This document shows, piece after piece, positions 1 through 6,268 of a DNA stretch of 9,430 nucleotides (position 1 is the first letter of the stretch; the number at the start of each line of letters is the position of its first letter). A model generated the notes under the pieces. It had not been told where the DNA came from. It did not search any database and was given only the letters and a program-made list of their open reading frames with translations. The DNA comes from Flavobacteriaceae bacterium (GTDB lineage: Bacteria > Bacteroidota > Bacteroidia > Flavobacteriales > Flavobacteriaceae): positions 1-9,430 of the forward strand of contig JAESUF010000239.1 of NCBI GenBank assembly GCA_016763215.1, given 5' to 3'. A program made the translations under genes and the position numbers.

Positions 1-1
1 A

Positions 2-505
2 AGTCAATTAACCGTATTTGAACTCGTTGCCTTAGGAAGACAACCCCATACAAACTGGATAGATAAACTTCAAAAAGAAGATATTAGCGCCATCTCTTTA
101 GCACTACAACAAACGGATACTGAGCACCTTTCAGGGAAAAGTGTTTTTGAGTTGAGTGATGGTCAGTTGCAGCGTGTCTTAATTGCACGAGCATTGGCTC
201 AGGATACTGAGATTATTATTTTGGATGAACCCACAGCTCATTTAGACATTCATCATACTATAAAAATATTTCAATTATTAAAAAGCTTGGTTAATGAGAC
301 TGGGAAAACTATTATTATCTCTTCACATGAAGTAAATCTTGCCATTGAATTTTCAAATCAACTTATCTTACTGACTGATAAAGAAGTATATAATGGCACA
401 ACCAAAGAATTAATAGATCACAACGCTTTTGCCTCTTTATTTCCATCAGAAATCATTAACTTTAACACAACCTTAGAACAATTTGTAATTAACAAAAAAC
501 TGTAA
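2..505 (+). CDS. ABC transporter ATP-binding protein, FecE/HmuV-like (C-terminal part, 5' end outside window)
   Basis: ATPase subunit of an ABC importer, probably for an iron-siderophore, heme or cobalamin complex; it would sit on the cytoplasmic face of a FecCD-type permease. The reading frame is open from the left edge, so Walker A and the start are missing; 167 residues are visible. A TTG at 152 falls inside the signature motif and is not a start. Visible features are a VFELVALGRQPH stretch typical of this subfamily (residues about 5-16), the ABC signature as LSDGQ (51-55) followed by QRVLIARALAQD, Walker B IIILDEP (71-77; Asp75, Glu76), the D-loop HLD (80-82) and the switch histidine in SSHE (His109). 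LSDGQ in place of LSGGQ is, as I recall, common in Bacteroidota members of this subfamily. The substrate is inferred from similarity only; permease and binding-protein genes would lie to the left, outside the window. Confidence 0.9.
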   Translation, partial: SQLTVFELVALGRQPHTNWIDKLQKEDISAISLALQQTDTEHLSGKSVFELSDGQLQRVLIARALAQDTEIIILDEPTAHLDIHHTIKIFQLLKSLVNETGKTIIISSHEVNLAIEFSNQLILLTDKEVYNGTTKELIDHNAFASLFPSEIINFNTTLEQFVINKKL

Positions 506-510
506 GTTTT

Positions 511-518
511 TATCTTTG
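511..518 (+). promoter_or_regulatory. Candidate Bacteroidota -7 promoter box for the M28 peptidase gene
   Basis: TATCTTTG exactly matches the Bacteroidota sigma-A -7 consensus TAnnTTTG and lies 66 nt before the peptidase ATG. The nearest TTTG that could act as a -33 element (482-485) is 25 nt upstream, slightly longer than the usual spacing. Support is therefore one good box and a poorly placed partner. Confidence 0.35.
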
Positions 519-584
519 GTTTTATGCAACACAAGCATCAATAATTGATACTTATTACCAAACTAAAAATTAATTTTTATTTCA

Positions 585-1658
585 ATGAAAAAAATACTTT
601 TTGCAGCCAGTATGCTTGCACTAGTTTCCTGTGGTACTACTCAAGACTCTACATCTAAAAAGATAACCAACCCTAACAATGTAGGAAAAGCAGTAAAGAA
701 TGTCGATTTGTCTTTAAAATACGCTTCAAGAATTACAGCTAAAGATTTAGGGAATCATTTATATATATACGCTTCTGATGAATTTGAAGGAAGAAATACA
801 GGTGAACCTGGTCAGAAAAAAGCTGCAGCCTATTTAAAAAACTTTTATGTTTCACTAGGGATTCCTTCTCCATTAGGTGGTGATGATTATTTTCAGGAAG
901 TTCCTGCTTCTTATTTGAATAGATTTGCAAGAGGCGCAAATTTAAAAGATTCTGAAAATGTAGTAGCTTTTATCAAAGGAACAGAAAAACCTGATGAAAT
1001 TGTTGTGATTTCTGCTCATTTAGATCATGTTGGAATGACTAAAGATGGTGAAGTTTACAATGGTGCAGATGATGATGGTTCTGGAACTGTTGCTGTTTTA
1101 GAAATTGCAGAAGCATTTAAAAAAGCTTCAGATGATGGAAATGGTCCAAAACGTTCTATTCTTTTACTACACGTTACTGGTGAAGAAAAAGGATTATTAG
1201 GTTCTAGATACTATACAGACAATCCAATTTTTCCAATTGCGAATACAGTAACGGATTTAAATATTGATATGATTGGTCGTGTGGATGATAGACACAAAGG
1301 AAATCCTAATTATGTCTATTTAATAGGTGCTGATAAATTGAGTACAGAACTACACAATATTTCTGAAGCAATGAATAAGAAGTATACTAAGATTGATTTA
1401 GATTATAAATACAATGATGAAAACGATCCAAATCGTTTTTACTACAGATCTGATCATTACAACTTTGCTCAGTATAATGTGCCTATCATTTTCTATTTTA
1501 ATGGGACGCATGCAGATTATCACAAAACTGGTGATACTCCTGACAAAATTAACTATGAAATGTTAGAAAACAGAACACGTTTGGTATTTCATACAGCTTG
1601 GGAAGTAGCAAATAGAACCGACAGAATTGTTGCTGATAAAGCAGTGAAGCCTGAATAA
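585..1658 (+). CDS. Secreted M28-family zinc metallopeptidase, lipoprotein
   Basis: Predicted di-zinc aminopeptidase-type enzyme exported and lipid-anchored in the envelope, likely cleaving peptides for nutrition or turnover. The 357-residue protein starts with a lipoprotein signal (MKK, hydrophobic stretch, LVSC lipobox with Cys16). The M28 metal set is complete by alignment to the Vibrio aminopeptidase pattern: His145 and Asp147 in AHLDH, bridging Asp163 in GADDDGSG, catalytic Glu200 and ligand Glu201 in TGEEKG, Asp228 in NIDMIGR, and His313 in DYHKTGDTPD. The region before His145 (about 50-140) is the usual N-terminal part; I see no inserted PA domain. The ATG at 585 fits the signal peptide; the upstream sequence is AT-rich with no Shine-Dalgarno, normal for this phylum. 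It has its own candidate promoter and its own terminator, so it is probably monocistronic. Cleavage specificity cannot be read from the sequence. Confidence 0.93.
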   Translation: MKKILFAASMLALVSCGTTQDSTSKKITNPNNVGKAVKNVDLSLKYASRITAKDLGNHLYIYASDEFEGRNTGEPGQKKAAAYLKNFYVSLGIPSPLGGDDYFQEVPASYLNRFARGANLKDSENVVAFIKGTEKPDEIVVISAHLDHVGMTKDGEVYNGADDDGSGTVAVLEIAEAFKKASDDGNGPKRSILLLHVTGEEKGLLGSRYYTDNPIFPIANTVTDLNIDMIGRVDDRHKGNPNYVYLIGADKLSTELHNISEAMNKKYTKIDLDYKYNDENDPNRFYYRSDHYNFAQYNVPIIFYFNGTHADYHKTGDTPDKINYEMLENRTRLVFHTAWEVANRTDRIVADKAVKPE

Positions 1659-1681
1659 ACCTTTTTTTTTGAAAAATATTG

Positions 1682-1710
1682 AAAGCCGAGTCTCACGACT
1701 CGGCTTTTTT
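1682..1710 (+). terminator. Intrinsic terminator after the M28 peptidase gene
   Basis: Perfect 11-bp inverted repeat, AAAGCCGAGTC (1682-1692) and GACTCGGCTTT (1697-1707), with a TCAC loop and a T6 run through 1710. It lies 24 nt past the peptidase stop. This is the strongest terminator in the window. A frame open from 1679 runs through it, but that part should not be counted as protein. Confidence 0.93.
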
Positions 1711-1747
1711 ATATTCTTTAGATATCCGTATCTTTAAAATAAAAACT

Positions 1748-2038
1748 ATGGATGGTTGGGGTGCATTGGCAATGTTAATAAAGCGACAAGAGGCTGACAA
1801 ATTTCGAAAAGCTCAATTACGATCCAAACTAAAAAAACAGAAAGAAGCATATCTTCATGCTTATGAGTCTAAAGACGAGTTTGATTTCCCAAAGATATCA
1901 TCAGTAGAAATGAAAATACTAAAAGATCAAATTCGCAAGGACTTTAGAAAAGAAAAAATCAAAAATAGTCTATACTTCATTACTAGTATAGTACTTGTTT
2001 CTTCTTTAATAATCTACCTATATATGCAAATGGAATAA
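1748..2038 (+). CDS. Small orphan protein with one C-terminal membrane segment
   Basis: I do not recognise this 96-residue protein. The chosen start is the ATG at 1748 (MDGWGALAML); the frame is open upstream to a TTG at 1679, but that extension runs through a terminator hairpin and is rejected. Residues about 10-75 are very rich in Lys, Arg, Glu and Gln, probably helical and cytoplasmic. Residues about 75-93 form a single hydrophobic segment (ITSIVLVSSLIIYLYM) ending three residues before the stop, a tail-anchor-like arrangement. There is no signal peptide or catalytic motif. A TATCTTTA at 1729-1736 resembles a -7 box 11 nt before the ATG. It converges on holA with 38 nt between the stops. 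It could be a lineage-specific membrane-associated protein of unknown role. Confidence 0.6.
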   Translation: MDGWGALAMLIKRQEADKFRKAQLRSKLKKQKEAYLHAYESKDEFDFPKISSVEMKILKDQIRKDFRKEKIKNSLYFITSIVLVSSLIIYLYMQME

Positions 2039-2076
2039 TTTAGAATTACAATTGTTAGCTGACAAGATAAGAAGTA

Positions 2077-3081
2077 TTAATGCATCATCTTAAAGAGCAG
2101 CTCTTTCAAGATATCTCCCTGTGTTTGATTACTAGCTCCTACACCTTTACTCTTTACATCAGCTTCTCGTAACAACGCTATAATTTGCGCAACCTTTCGC
2201 ATCGGGTAATTTCGAGCTGCGTTTATATAATCAACTACGAAAAATGGCCGTATGCCTAATGCTTTGGCGACATGGTCTCTAGACTTGTTCTGCAATCCAT
2301 GATATAGTAATAACTGAGTAAAAAAACTATTGAGCAAAGAGATGGTCATTACCAAAGGATTCTTTTTAGGATTTTGCGCAAAATAATAAATGATACTATT
2401 TGCTTTTAAAATATCCTTGTCCCCAATTGCTTTTCGCAACTCAAAGTTATTAAAGTCTTTAGAAATCCCAATATTATCTTCAATATGCTCAGGATTGATG
2501 ATGCTTCCTTCCGGAAGAATGGTCATCAGTTTGTCTAATTCATTGTTTATCTTGCTCAAGTCTGTCCCTAAAAACTCGACTAACATTTGTGCAGCTTTTG
2601 GTTCTACTTGGTACTTCTTCCCACCTAAAACGCGACGGATCCAATCAGCAACCTGATTTTCATACAACTTCTTACTGTCGTAAATAAGTCCATTCTTAGC
2701 AACAGCTTTGTAGAGTTTTTTTCTTTTGTCTAATTTTTTGTACTTATAATTCAACACCAAAACAGTAGATGGTTGTGGGTTCTCTACATAAGAAGTCAAC
2801 TTTTCTATGGTTCTGCTTAAATCTTGTGCTTCCTTTACAATGAGTACCTGACGTTCTGCCATCATTGGAAATCGTTTGGCAGAAGCTACAATTTCTTCAA
2901 TTGAAACATCTCTACCATACATCACTACTTGATTAAATCCTTTCTCTGATTCTTCCAACACATTCTTTTCAATAAAATCAGAGATCTTATCAATATAATA
3001 AGCCTCCTCTCCCATTAAAAAATAGACAGGCTTTATAGCTCCGCTTTTTATATCAGAAACAATCTGATTGATTTCGTTCAT
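2077..3081 (-). CDS. holA: DNA polymerase III subunit delta
   Basis: Clamp-loader delta subunit: binds and opens the beta sliding clamp and joins the DnaX and delta-prime subunits in the replisome. The protein is 334 residues from the ATG at 3081 (MNEINQIVSDIKSG), normal for the family. A TTG two codons upstream (3087) would add only M-T and is less likely. Family features are the N-terminal KPVYFLMGEEAYYIDKI (about 18-34), which stands in for an ATPase P-loop that delta lacks, and FPMMAERQVLIVKEAQDL (about 71-88), the conserved strand-helix of the clamp-binding domain. A linker follows, then an all-helical C-terminal collar domain (about 205-330). It is divergent from the HsdR_N-like gene over a 63-bp gap, a neighbourhood I recall as common in Bacteroidota. 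Confidence 0.95.
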   Translation of the reverse strand: MNEINQIVSDIKSGAIKPVYFLMGEEAYYIDKISDFIEKNVLEESEKGFNQVVMYGRDVSIEEIVASAKRFPMMAERQVLIVKEAQDLSRTIEKLTSYVENPQPSTVLVLNYKYKKLDKRKKLYKAVAKNGLIYDSKKLYENQVADWIRRVLGGKKYQVEPKAAQMLVEFLGTDLSKINNELDKLMTILPEGSIINPEHIEDNIGISKDFNNFELRKAIGDKDILKANSIIYYFAQNPKKNPLVMTISLLNSFFTQLLLYHGLQNKSRDHVAKALGIRPFFVVDYINAARNYPMRKVAQIIALLREADVKSKGVGASNQTQGDILKELLFKMMH

Positions 3082-3144
3082 TGTCAATTAATTATTCTGT
3101 GCTTTTCTAGGATGAAAAAAAGAAGATTTCATTACATTTAACCC
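3082..3144. promoter_or_regulatory. Shared divergent promoter region (holA / HsdR_N-like gene)
   Basis: Both genes start outward from this 63-bp gap, so it must hold both promoters unless transcription begins inside a gene. TACATTTA (3133-3140, plus strand) resembles TAnnTTTG and ends 4 nt before the ATG at 3145. I see no convincing -33 partner, and no clear box for holA. The location is firm; the individual boxes are weak. Confidence 0.4.
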
Positions 3145-3585
3145 ATGCAACAATTGAATCTTCCAACATATTCATTTCGACTCAAATCTAGCGAAAATAA
3201 GACACTTATTTTTGATATTGTTCGAAAAAAATATGTGGTATTAACTCCAGAAGAGTGGGTTCGTCAACATATATTACACTATTTAATCGAAGAAAAAAAT
3301 TATCCACTTTCACTAATTGCTGTTGAAAGACAATTAAAAATCAACTCTTTAGTAAAAAGAACTGATATTGTCGTTTTTAACCGAGATGGAAAACCAGAAA
3401 TCATTGTCGAGTGCAAAGCACCATATGTACCTATTTCTCAAGACACTTTTGATCAAATTGCCAGATACAACCTTACACTACAAGCAAATTATTTGATGGT
3501 TACAAACGGACTAACTCATTATTATTGTCAGACCGACTTACTAAATGAGACCTATCTTTTCTTGCCAGAACTTCCTAACTATTAA
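3145..3585 (+). CDS. Stand-alone HsdR N-terminal-type PD-(D/E)xK nuclease-like protein
   Basis: A 146-residue protein resembling the nuclease domain at the N-terminus of type I restriction subunit HsdR (the HSDR_N family of Pfam), without helicase, HsdM or HsdS partners nearby. Residues that fit an active PD-(D/E)xK site are Glu37 in TPEEWVRQ, Asp74 in RTDIVVF, Glu89 and Lys91 in VECKAP, and Gln104 with Tyr108 in the QxxxY motif (QIARY). The conserved positions expected for cleavage therefore look present. Its length is that of the isolated domain, so it is not a truncation. It is divergent from holA; that fixed neighbourhood suggests a housekeeping DNA role (repair or replication support) rather than restriction, but this is inference. 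Activity and substrate are unknown. Confidence 0.85.
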   Translation: MQQLNLPTYSFRLKSSENKTLIFDIVRKKYVVLTPEEWVRQHILHYLIEEKNYPLSLIAVERQLKINSLVKRTDIVVFNRDGKPEIIVECKAPYVPISQDTFDQIARYNLTLQANYLMVTNGLTHYYCQTDLLNETYLFLPELPNY

Positions 3586-3645
3586 TTTTTAGCAAATCTT
3601 TACATTTTTGATTCCAATAGAAATGGTAAGTTTGCACTCTTAAAA

Positions 3646-3660
3646 CCTACTCGTAGTAGG
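3646..3660. repeat. Small hairpin in the gap before the glycosyltransferase gene
   Basis: CCTACT (3646-3651), loop CGT, AGTAGG (3655-3660): a perfect 6-bp stem. No T-run follows on either strand, so it is a poor terminator. The rest of the 144-bp gap 3586-3729 is AT-rich with no open frame I can support. Confidence 0.35.
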
Positions 3661-3707
3661 ATTAAGTATTATAAGTTTATTCTTGTAAAAAAAGCAGTTA
3701 TGAATAG

Positions 3708-3714
3708 TAGTTTG
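3708..3714 (+). promoter_or_regulatory. Weak candidate promoter for the glycosyltransferase gene
   Basis: TAGTTTG is one base short of TAnnTTTG. A TTG at 3683-3685 is 22 nt upstream, within the usual -33 spacing. Transcription would start only a few bases before the TTG start codon at 3730. Both boxes are short and the region is AT-rich, so chance is a real alternative. Confidence 0.2.
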
Positions 3715-3729
3715 TTTGGTCTCTAAATT

Positions 3730-4728
3730 TTGAAAGTAGCGATCGTCATATTAAACTGGAATGGCCAACAATTGTTAGAACAATTTTTGCCATCTATTGT
3801 TAATTTCAGTTCGGAATTAGCGGATATCTATGTTGCGGATAATGCAAGTACAGATAGTTCTCTCTCTTTTATTAAAGAGTACTACCCATCTGTACACATT
3901 GTTGAGAATGCTACTAATGGTGGTTACGCTAAGGGATATAATGATGCTTTGGCAACCATAGATACCGATTTATACTGCTTGATAAATTCTGATATTGAAG
4001 TTTCTCAGAATTGGTTACCTCCTGTTTTAGACGTTTTTAAAAAAGAAAAAGATACTGCTATTATTCAACCCAAGCTGTTGGATTTTAAAAATAAAAGTAA
4101 ATTTGAATACGCTGGTGGTGGTGGTGGCTTTGTTGATTTATACGGATACCCTTATTGTAGAGGACGGATCTTTAATTATCTAGAAAAAGATGAAGGGCAG
4201 TTTAATGACATCTCTGAAATATTTTGGGCTTCTGGTGCTTGTTTTTTTATTCGTTCAACTATCTTTCATGAATTAGGTGGTTTTGATGAAGACTATTTTG
4301 CACATCAAGAGGAAGTCGATTTATGTTGGAGAGCACAAAACCAAGGGCACACTATTAAATATGTAGGTACTTCTACTGTATACCATGTTGGTGGAGCCAC
4401 TTTACAAGAAAGCAACCCTCAAAAGACTTTTTTAAACTTTAGAAATAGTTTACTAAACGTGATTAAAAATGTTCCAAAACAATGGTTCCTGTTTGTTGTT
4501 TTTTCGAGACTTATTCTAGATGGTATTGCTGGAATTAAATTCTTGTTAGAACTCAGACCTATTCACACTTGGGCTATAATTAAAGCACATTTAAGTGTGT
4601 ATAAAAATTTCTATAAGTTCTTAAAGAAACGCAAAACACTTCAGAAAAAATACGAGTACAATCTACACACAAGTATTGTTTGGCAGTACTTTCTTTTAGG
4701 GAGAAAAAAATTCAGAGATCTTCGCTAA
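3730..4728 (+). CDS. Family 2 glycosyltransferase (WbbL/rhamnosyltransferase-like), TTG start
   Basis: Transfers a sugar from a nucleotide-activated donor, probably in surface polysaccharide or glycolipid assembly at the inner face of the cytoplasmic membrane. The 332-residue GT-A enzyme begins KVAIVILNWNG (2-12), the usual family start. DNAS (37-40) contributes to nucleotide binding, the metal-binding DxD equivalent is NSD (86-88), and EEVDLCWR (194-201) is the acceptor and catalytic-base motif, followed by YHVGGAT (218-224). The C-terminal 80 residues are hydrophobic and basic, suggesting peripheral membrane contact. The start is forced: a TAA at 3724-3726 closes the frame, leaving ATT (3727) or TTG (3730); TTG gives the canonical N-terminus. 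It lies 144 nt after the HsdR_N-like gene. Donor and acceptor sugars cannot be told from the sequence. Confidence 0.92.
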   Translation: MKVAIVILNWNGQQLLEQFLPSIVNFSSELADIYVADNASTDSSLSFIKEYYPSVHIVENATNGGYAKGYNDALATIDTDLYCLINSDIEVSQNWLPPVLDVFKKEKDTAIIQPKLLDFKNKSKFEYAGGGGGFVDLYGYPYCRGRIFNYLEKDEGQFNDISEIFWASGACFFIRSTIFHELGGFDEDYFAHQEEVDLCWRAQNQGHTIKYVGTSTVYHVGGATLQESNPQKTFLNFRNSLLNVIKNVPKQWFLFVVFSRLILDGIAGIKFLLELRPIHTWAIIKAHLSVYKNFYKFLKKRKTLQKKYEYNLHTSIVWQYFLLGRKKFRDLR

Positions 4729-4734
4729 TTATAG

Positions 4735-4750
4735 ATCTATCTTTATAGAT
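4735..4750. terminator. Weak AT-only hairpin after the glycosyltransferase
   Basis: ATCTAT (4735-4740), loop CTTT, ATAGAT (4745-4750), starting 7 nt after the glycosyltransferase stop. The stem has one G-C pair and no T-run follows, so it is at best a weak terminator; it is the only candidate in this convergent gap. Confidence 0.25.
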
Positions 4751-4869
4751 ATACAATGGCAAATAAAATACGGTGATCCCTCCGGAAGTATGTCATAACA
4801 AATGAGTACTCATTGGACGCAAGGTTAATATTCAAAGACCACAACTGTTTCTAACTCAATTCTAGGCAT
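4743..4869. other. Unexplained intergenic segment, possible gene remnant
   Basis: Most of the 140-bp gap between the glycosyltransferase and the convergent YciO-like gene. Positions 4771-4820 are 24/50 G+C, against 11/50 and 16/50 in the flanking 50-base blocks. On the minus strand an ATG at 4869-4867 overlaps the upstream gene's TAA by one base and opens a 14-codon frame (MPRIELETVV then VFEY, stop at 4827-4825). Its first residues resemble the beginning of SRPBCC-fold proteins, a guess from 10 residues. Another minus frame is open for 35 codons (4850-4746). The plus strand also carries two short open stretches (ending at 4796-4798 and 4852-4854). No single frame spans the segment. It may be a decayed gene, a structured RNA or chance. 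Confidence 0.3.
4801..4814. repeat. Perfect 14-bp palindrome
   Basis: AATGAGTACTCATT equals its own reverse complement, with no spacer. It sits in the GC-raised part of the convergent gap. A perfect palindrome is the classic shape of a dimeric repressor site, but it is far from both flanking gene starts, so an operator role is doubtful. One such site by chance in a window of this size is not surprising. Confidence 0.6.
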
Positions 4870-5489
4870 TATATAATATCTAAACTTCCTTTTCCTTTTC
4901 TAATAACCTCAGGTTCATCTTGGGTCAAATCGATGACAGTTGATGCATAATTGTCGCCATAACCACCATTAATAACAAGATCTACTTGATTCTGCCATTT
5001 TTCATAAATCAACTCTGGATCTGTTGTGTATTCTAAAACATCATCTTCATCACGAATGGAGGTCGAAACAATTGGATTCCCTAATTCTGCTACAATAGCT
5101 CTTGCAATATTATTGTCTGGAACACGGATCCCTACAGTTTTCTTCTTTTTAAAGACCTTTGGTAACGAATTACTTCCTGGTAAAATAAATGTATAAGGGC
5201 CTGGAAGCGCTCTTTTTAAAATCTTATAGGTTGGTGTGTCTATTTGCTTTACATAGTCAGAAAGGTGGCTCAAATCATTACAAATAAAAGAAAAGTTAGC
5301 CTTTTCCAATTTCACTCCTTTTATTTTTGCAATCTTTTCTAGCGCTCTTGTATTTGTAATATCACAACCCAAACCATATACAGTATCTGTTGGATAAATT
5401 ATAAGTCCTCCTTTTCTAAGAACCTCAATCACTTTTTGAATTTCTTTAGGATTAGGATTATCGTTGTATATTTTAATAAATTGTGACAT
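4869..5489 (-). CDS. Sua5/YciO/YrdC-family protein, YciO branch (annotated as L-threonylcarbamoyladenylate synthase)
   Basis: The family makes L-threonylcarbamoyl-AMP from threonine, bicarbonate and ATP, the first step of tRNA t6A37 formation in the cytoplasm. The 206-residue protein uses the ATG at 5489 (MSQFIKIYND); a TTG at 5504 would add five residues and is unlikely. The substrate-pocket segment GLIIYPTDTVYGLGCDI (28-44) is well kept. Two TsaC signatures differ: the K-x-R motif (KQR in E. coli YrdC) reads K57-G58-V59, and STSAN reads STSIRDED (142-149). FSFICNDL (66-73), PGPYTFIL (96-103) and TVGIRVP (118-124) resemble E. coli YciO. The fold is certain; t6A activity is not, because E. 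coli YciO does not readily replace YrdC. A TACTTTTA box (5501-5494) lies 4 nt before the ATG, and the upstream operon's terminator ends only 15 nt away. Confidence 0.85.
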   Translation of the reverse strand: MSQFIKIYNDNPNPKEIQKVIEVLRKGGLIIYPTDTVYGLGCDITNTRALEKIAKIKGVKLEKANFSFICNDLSHLSDYVKQIDTPTYKILKRALPGPYTFILPGSNSLPKVFKKKKTVGIRVPDNNIARAIVAELGNPIVSTSIRDEDDVLEYTTDPELIYEKWQNQVDLVINGGYGDNYASTVIDLTQDEPEVIRKGKGSLDII

Positions 5490-5504
5490 ATTATAAAAGT
5501 ACAA

Positions 5505-5533
5505 AAGCTCAGTTTGATAATGAAACTGAGCTT
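5505..5533 (-). terminator. Intrinsic terminator of the histidine kinase / response regulator operon
   Basis: Perfect 11-bp inverted repeat AAGCTCAGTTT (5505-5515) and AAACTGAGCTT (5523-5533) with a 7-nt loop. Read on the minus strand, the stem runs into TTTTGTACTTTT, a broken T-tract, 26 nt after the response regulator stop. The plus strand has no immediate T-run. The stem ends 15 nt before the next gene's ATG. Confidence 0.75.
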
Positions 5534-5559
5534 ATATTATTTTTGGGAAGTTTTACTAA

Positions 5560-6258
5560 TTATGTTTTATCAACCAATCGAAAACCTTCTCCGTGAATAT
5601 TTAATATTTCAACTCCATCATCTAGCTTTAAATATTTACGCAATTTCGCAATATAAACATCCATACTTCTAGACGTAAAGTAATTATCATCTCTCCATAT
5701 TTTAGTCAACGCCAACTCTCTAGGCATTAGGTCATTTTTATGTAAGGCAAGCATACGAAGAAGCTTACTTTCTTTAGGTGACAACTTCTGTGGTTCATTT
5801 TCACCAACTGAAAGGTGACGTAATTTAGAATTGAAAAAGAAGCCTCCAATATTAAATTCGAACTGCTCATTCTCTGCCGCTGTTTCTGATCCTTTTCGAT
5901 GAAGAATCGCTTTTATTTTGAATAATAGAACTTCAGAATCAAAAGGTTTATTCGAATAATCATCAGCCCCTACTTGATACCCTCTTAAAACATCTTCTTT
6001 CATTGTTTTAGCCGTTAAGAATATAATTGGCACTTCTTTATTTGTAGAACGAATGTCTTGCGCCAAAGAAAAACCATCTTTTCTAGGCATCATTACATCT
6101 AAAATACAAAGATCAAAATCATTGTTTTTGAACATAATCAATCCTTCTATTCCGTCCTTAGCATGTGTTACATTGTAATCATTCAATGCTAAATAATCTT
6201 TTAAAACCGTTCCAAAATTTGGATCGTCTTCTACTAATAAAATCTTTTTACTTCCCAT
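5560..6258 (-). CDS. rprY: OmpR-family response regulator, RprY-like
   Basis: DNA-binding output partner of the adjacent kinase. The receiver domain (about 4-118) has the acidic pair Asp11-Asp12, phosphoacceptor Asp54 in CILDVMMP, Thr82 in LTAK and Lys104 in NKPF, so it should be phosphorylatable. The C-terminal winged helix (about 130-230) shows KLSPKESKLLRMLALHKN, then the recognition region SRSMDVYIAKLRKYL and the wing HGEGFRL. At 232 residues it is full length. The ATG at 6258 follows the kinase stop by 10 nt (actaaataac) without a Shine-Dalgarno, so the two are cotranscribed. The symbol follows the Bacteroides RprXY pair, which it resembles; orthology is likely but not proven. The phased TTAA boxes upstream of the kinase gene are candidates for its own binding sites. 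Confidence 0.9.
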   Translation of the reverse strand: MGSKKILLVEDDPNFGTVLKDYLALNDYNVTHAKDGIEGLIMFKNNDFDLCILDVMMPRKDGFSLAQDIRSTNKEVPIIFLTAKTMKEDVLRGYQVGADDYSNKPFDSEVLLFKIKAILHRKGSETAAENEQFEFNIGGFFFNSKLRHLSVGENEPQKLSPKESKLLRMLALHKNDLMPRELALTKIWRDDNYFTSRSMDVYIAKLRKYLKLDDGVEILNIHGEGFRLVDKT

Positions 6259-6268
6259 GTTATTTAGT

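Noticed and set aside
739..939. Minus-strand open frame of 66 codons
   Set aside because: It lies wholly inside the M28 peptidase gene, whose motifs are complete; it has no recognisable features of its own.
1679..1747. N-terminal extension of the small membrane protein from a TTG at 1679
   Set aside because: The extra 23 codons are the terminator hairpin and its T-run; the ATG at 1748 is a better start.
2390..2656. Plus-strand open frame of 88 codons
   Set aside because: It is antisense inside holA, with composition expected of a shadow frame and no motif.
3085..3087. TTG as the holA start
   Set aside because: It adds only two residues before an ATG that gives the usual N-terminus.
3145..3585. 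Type I restriction-modification locus
   Set aside because: Only the isolated nuclease-like domain is present; no helicase, methylase or specificity gene is in the window.
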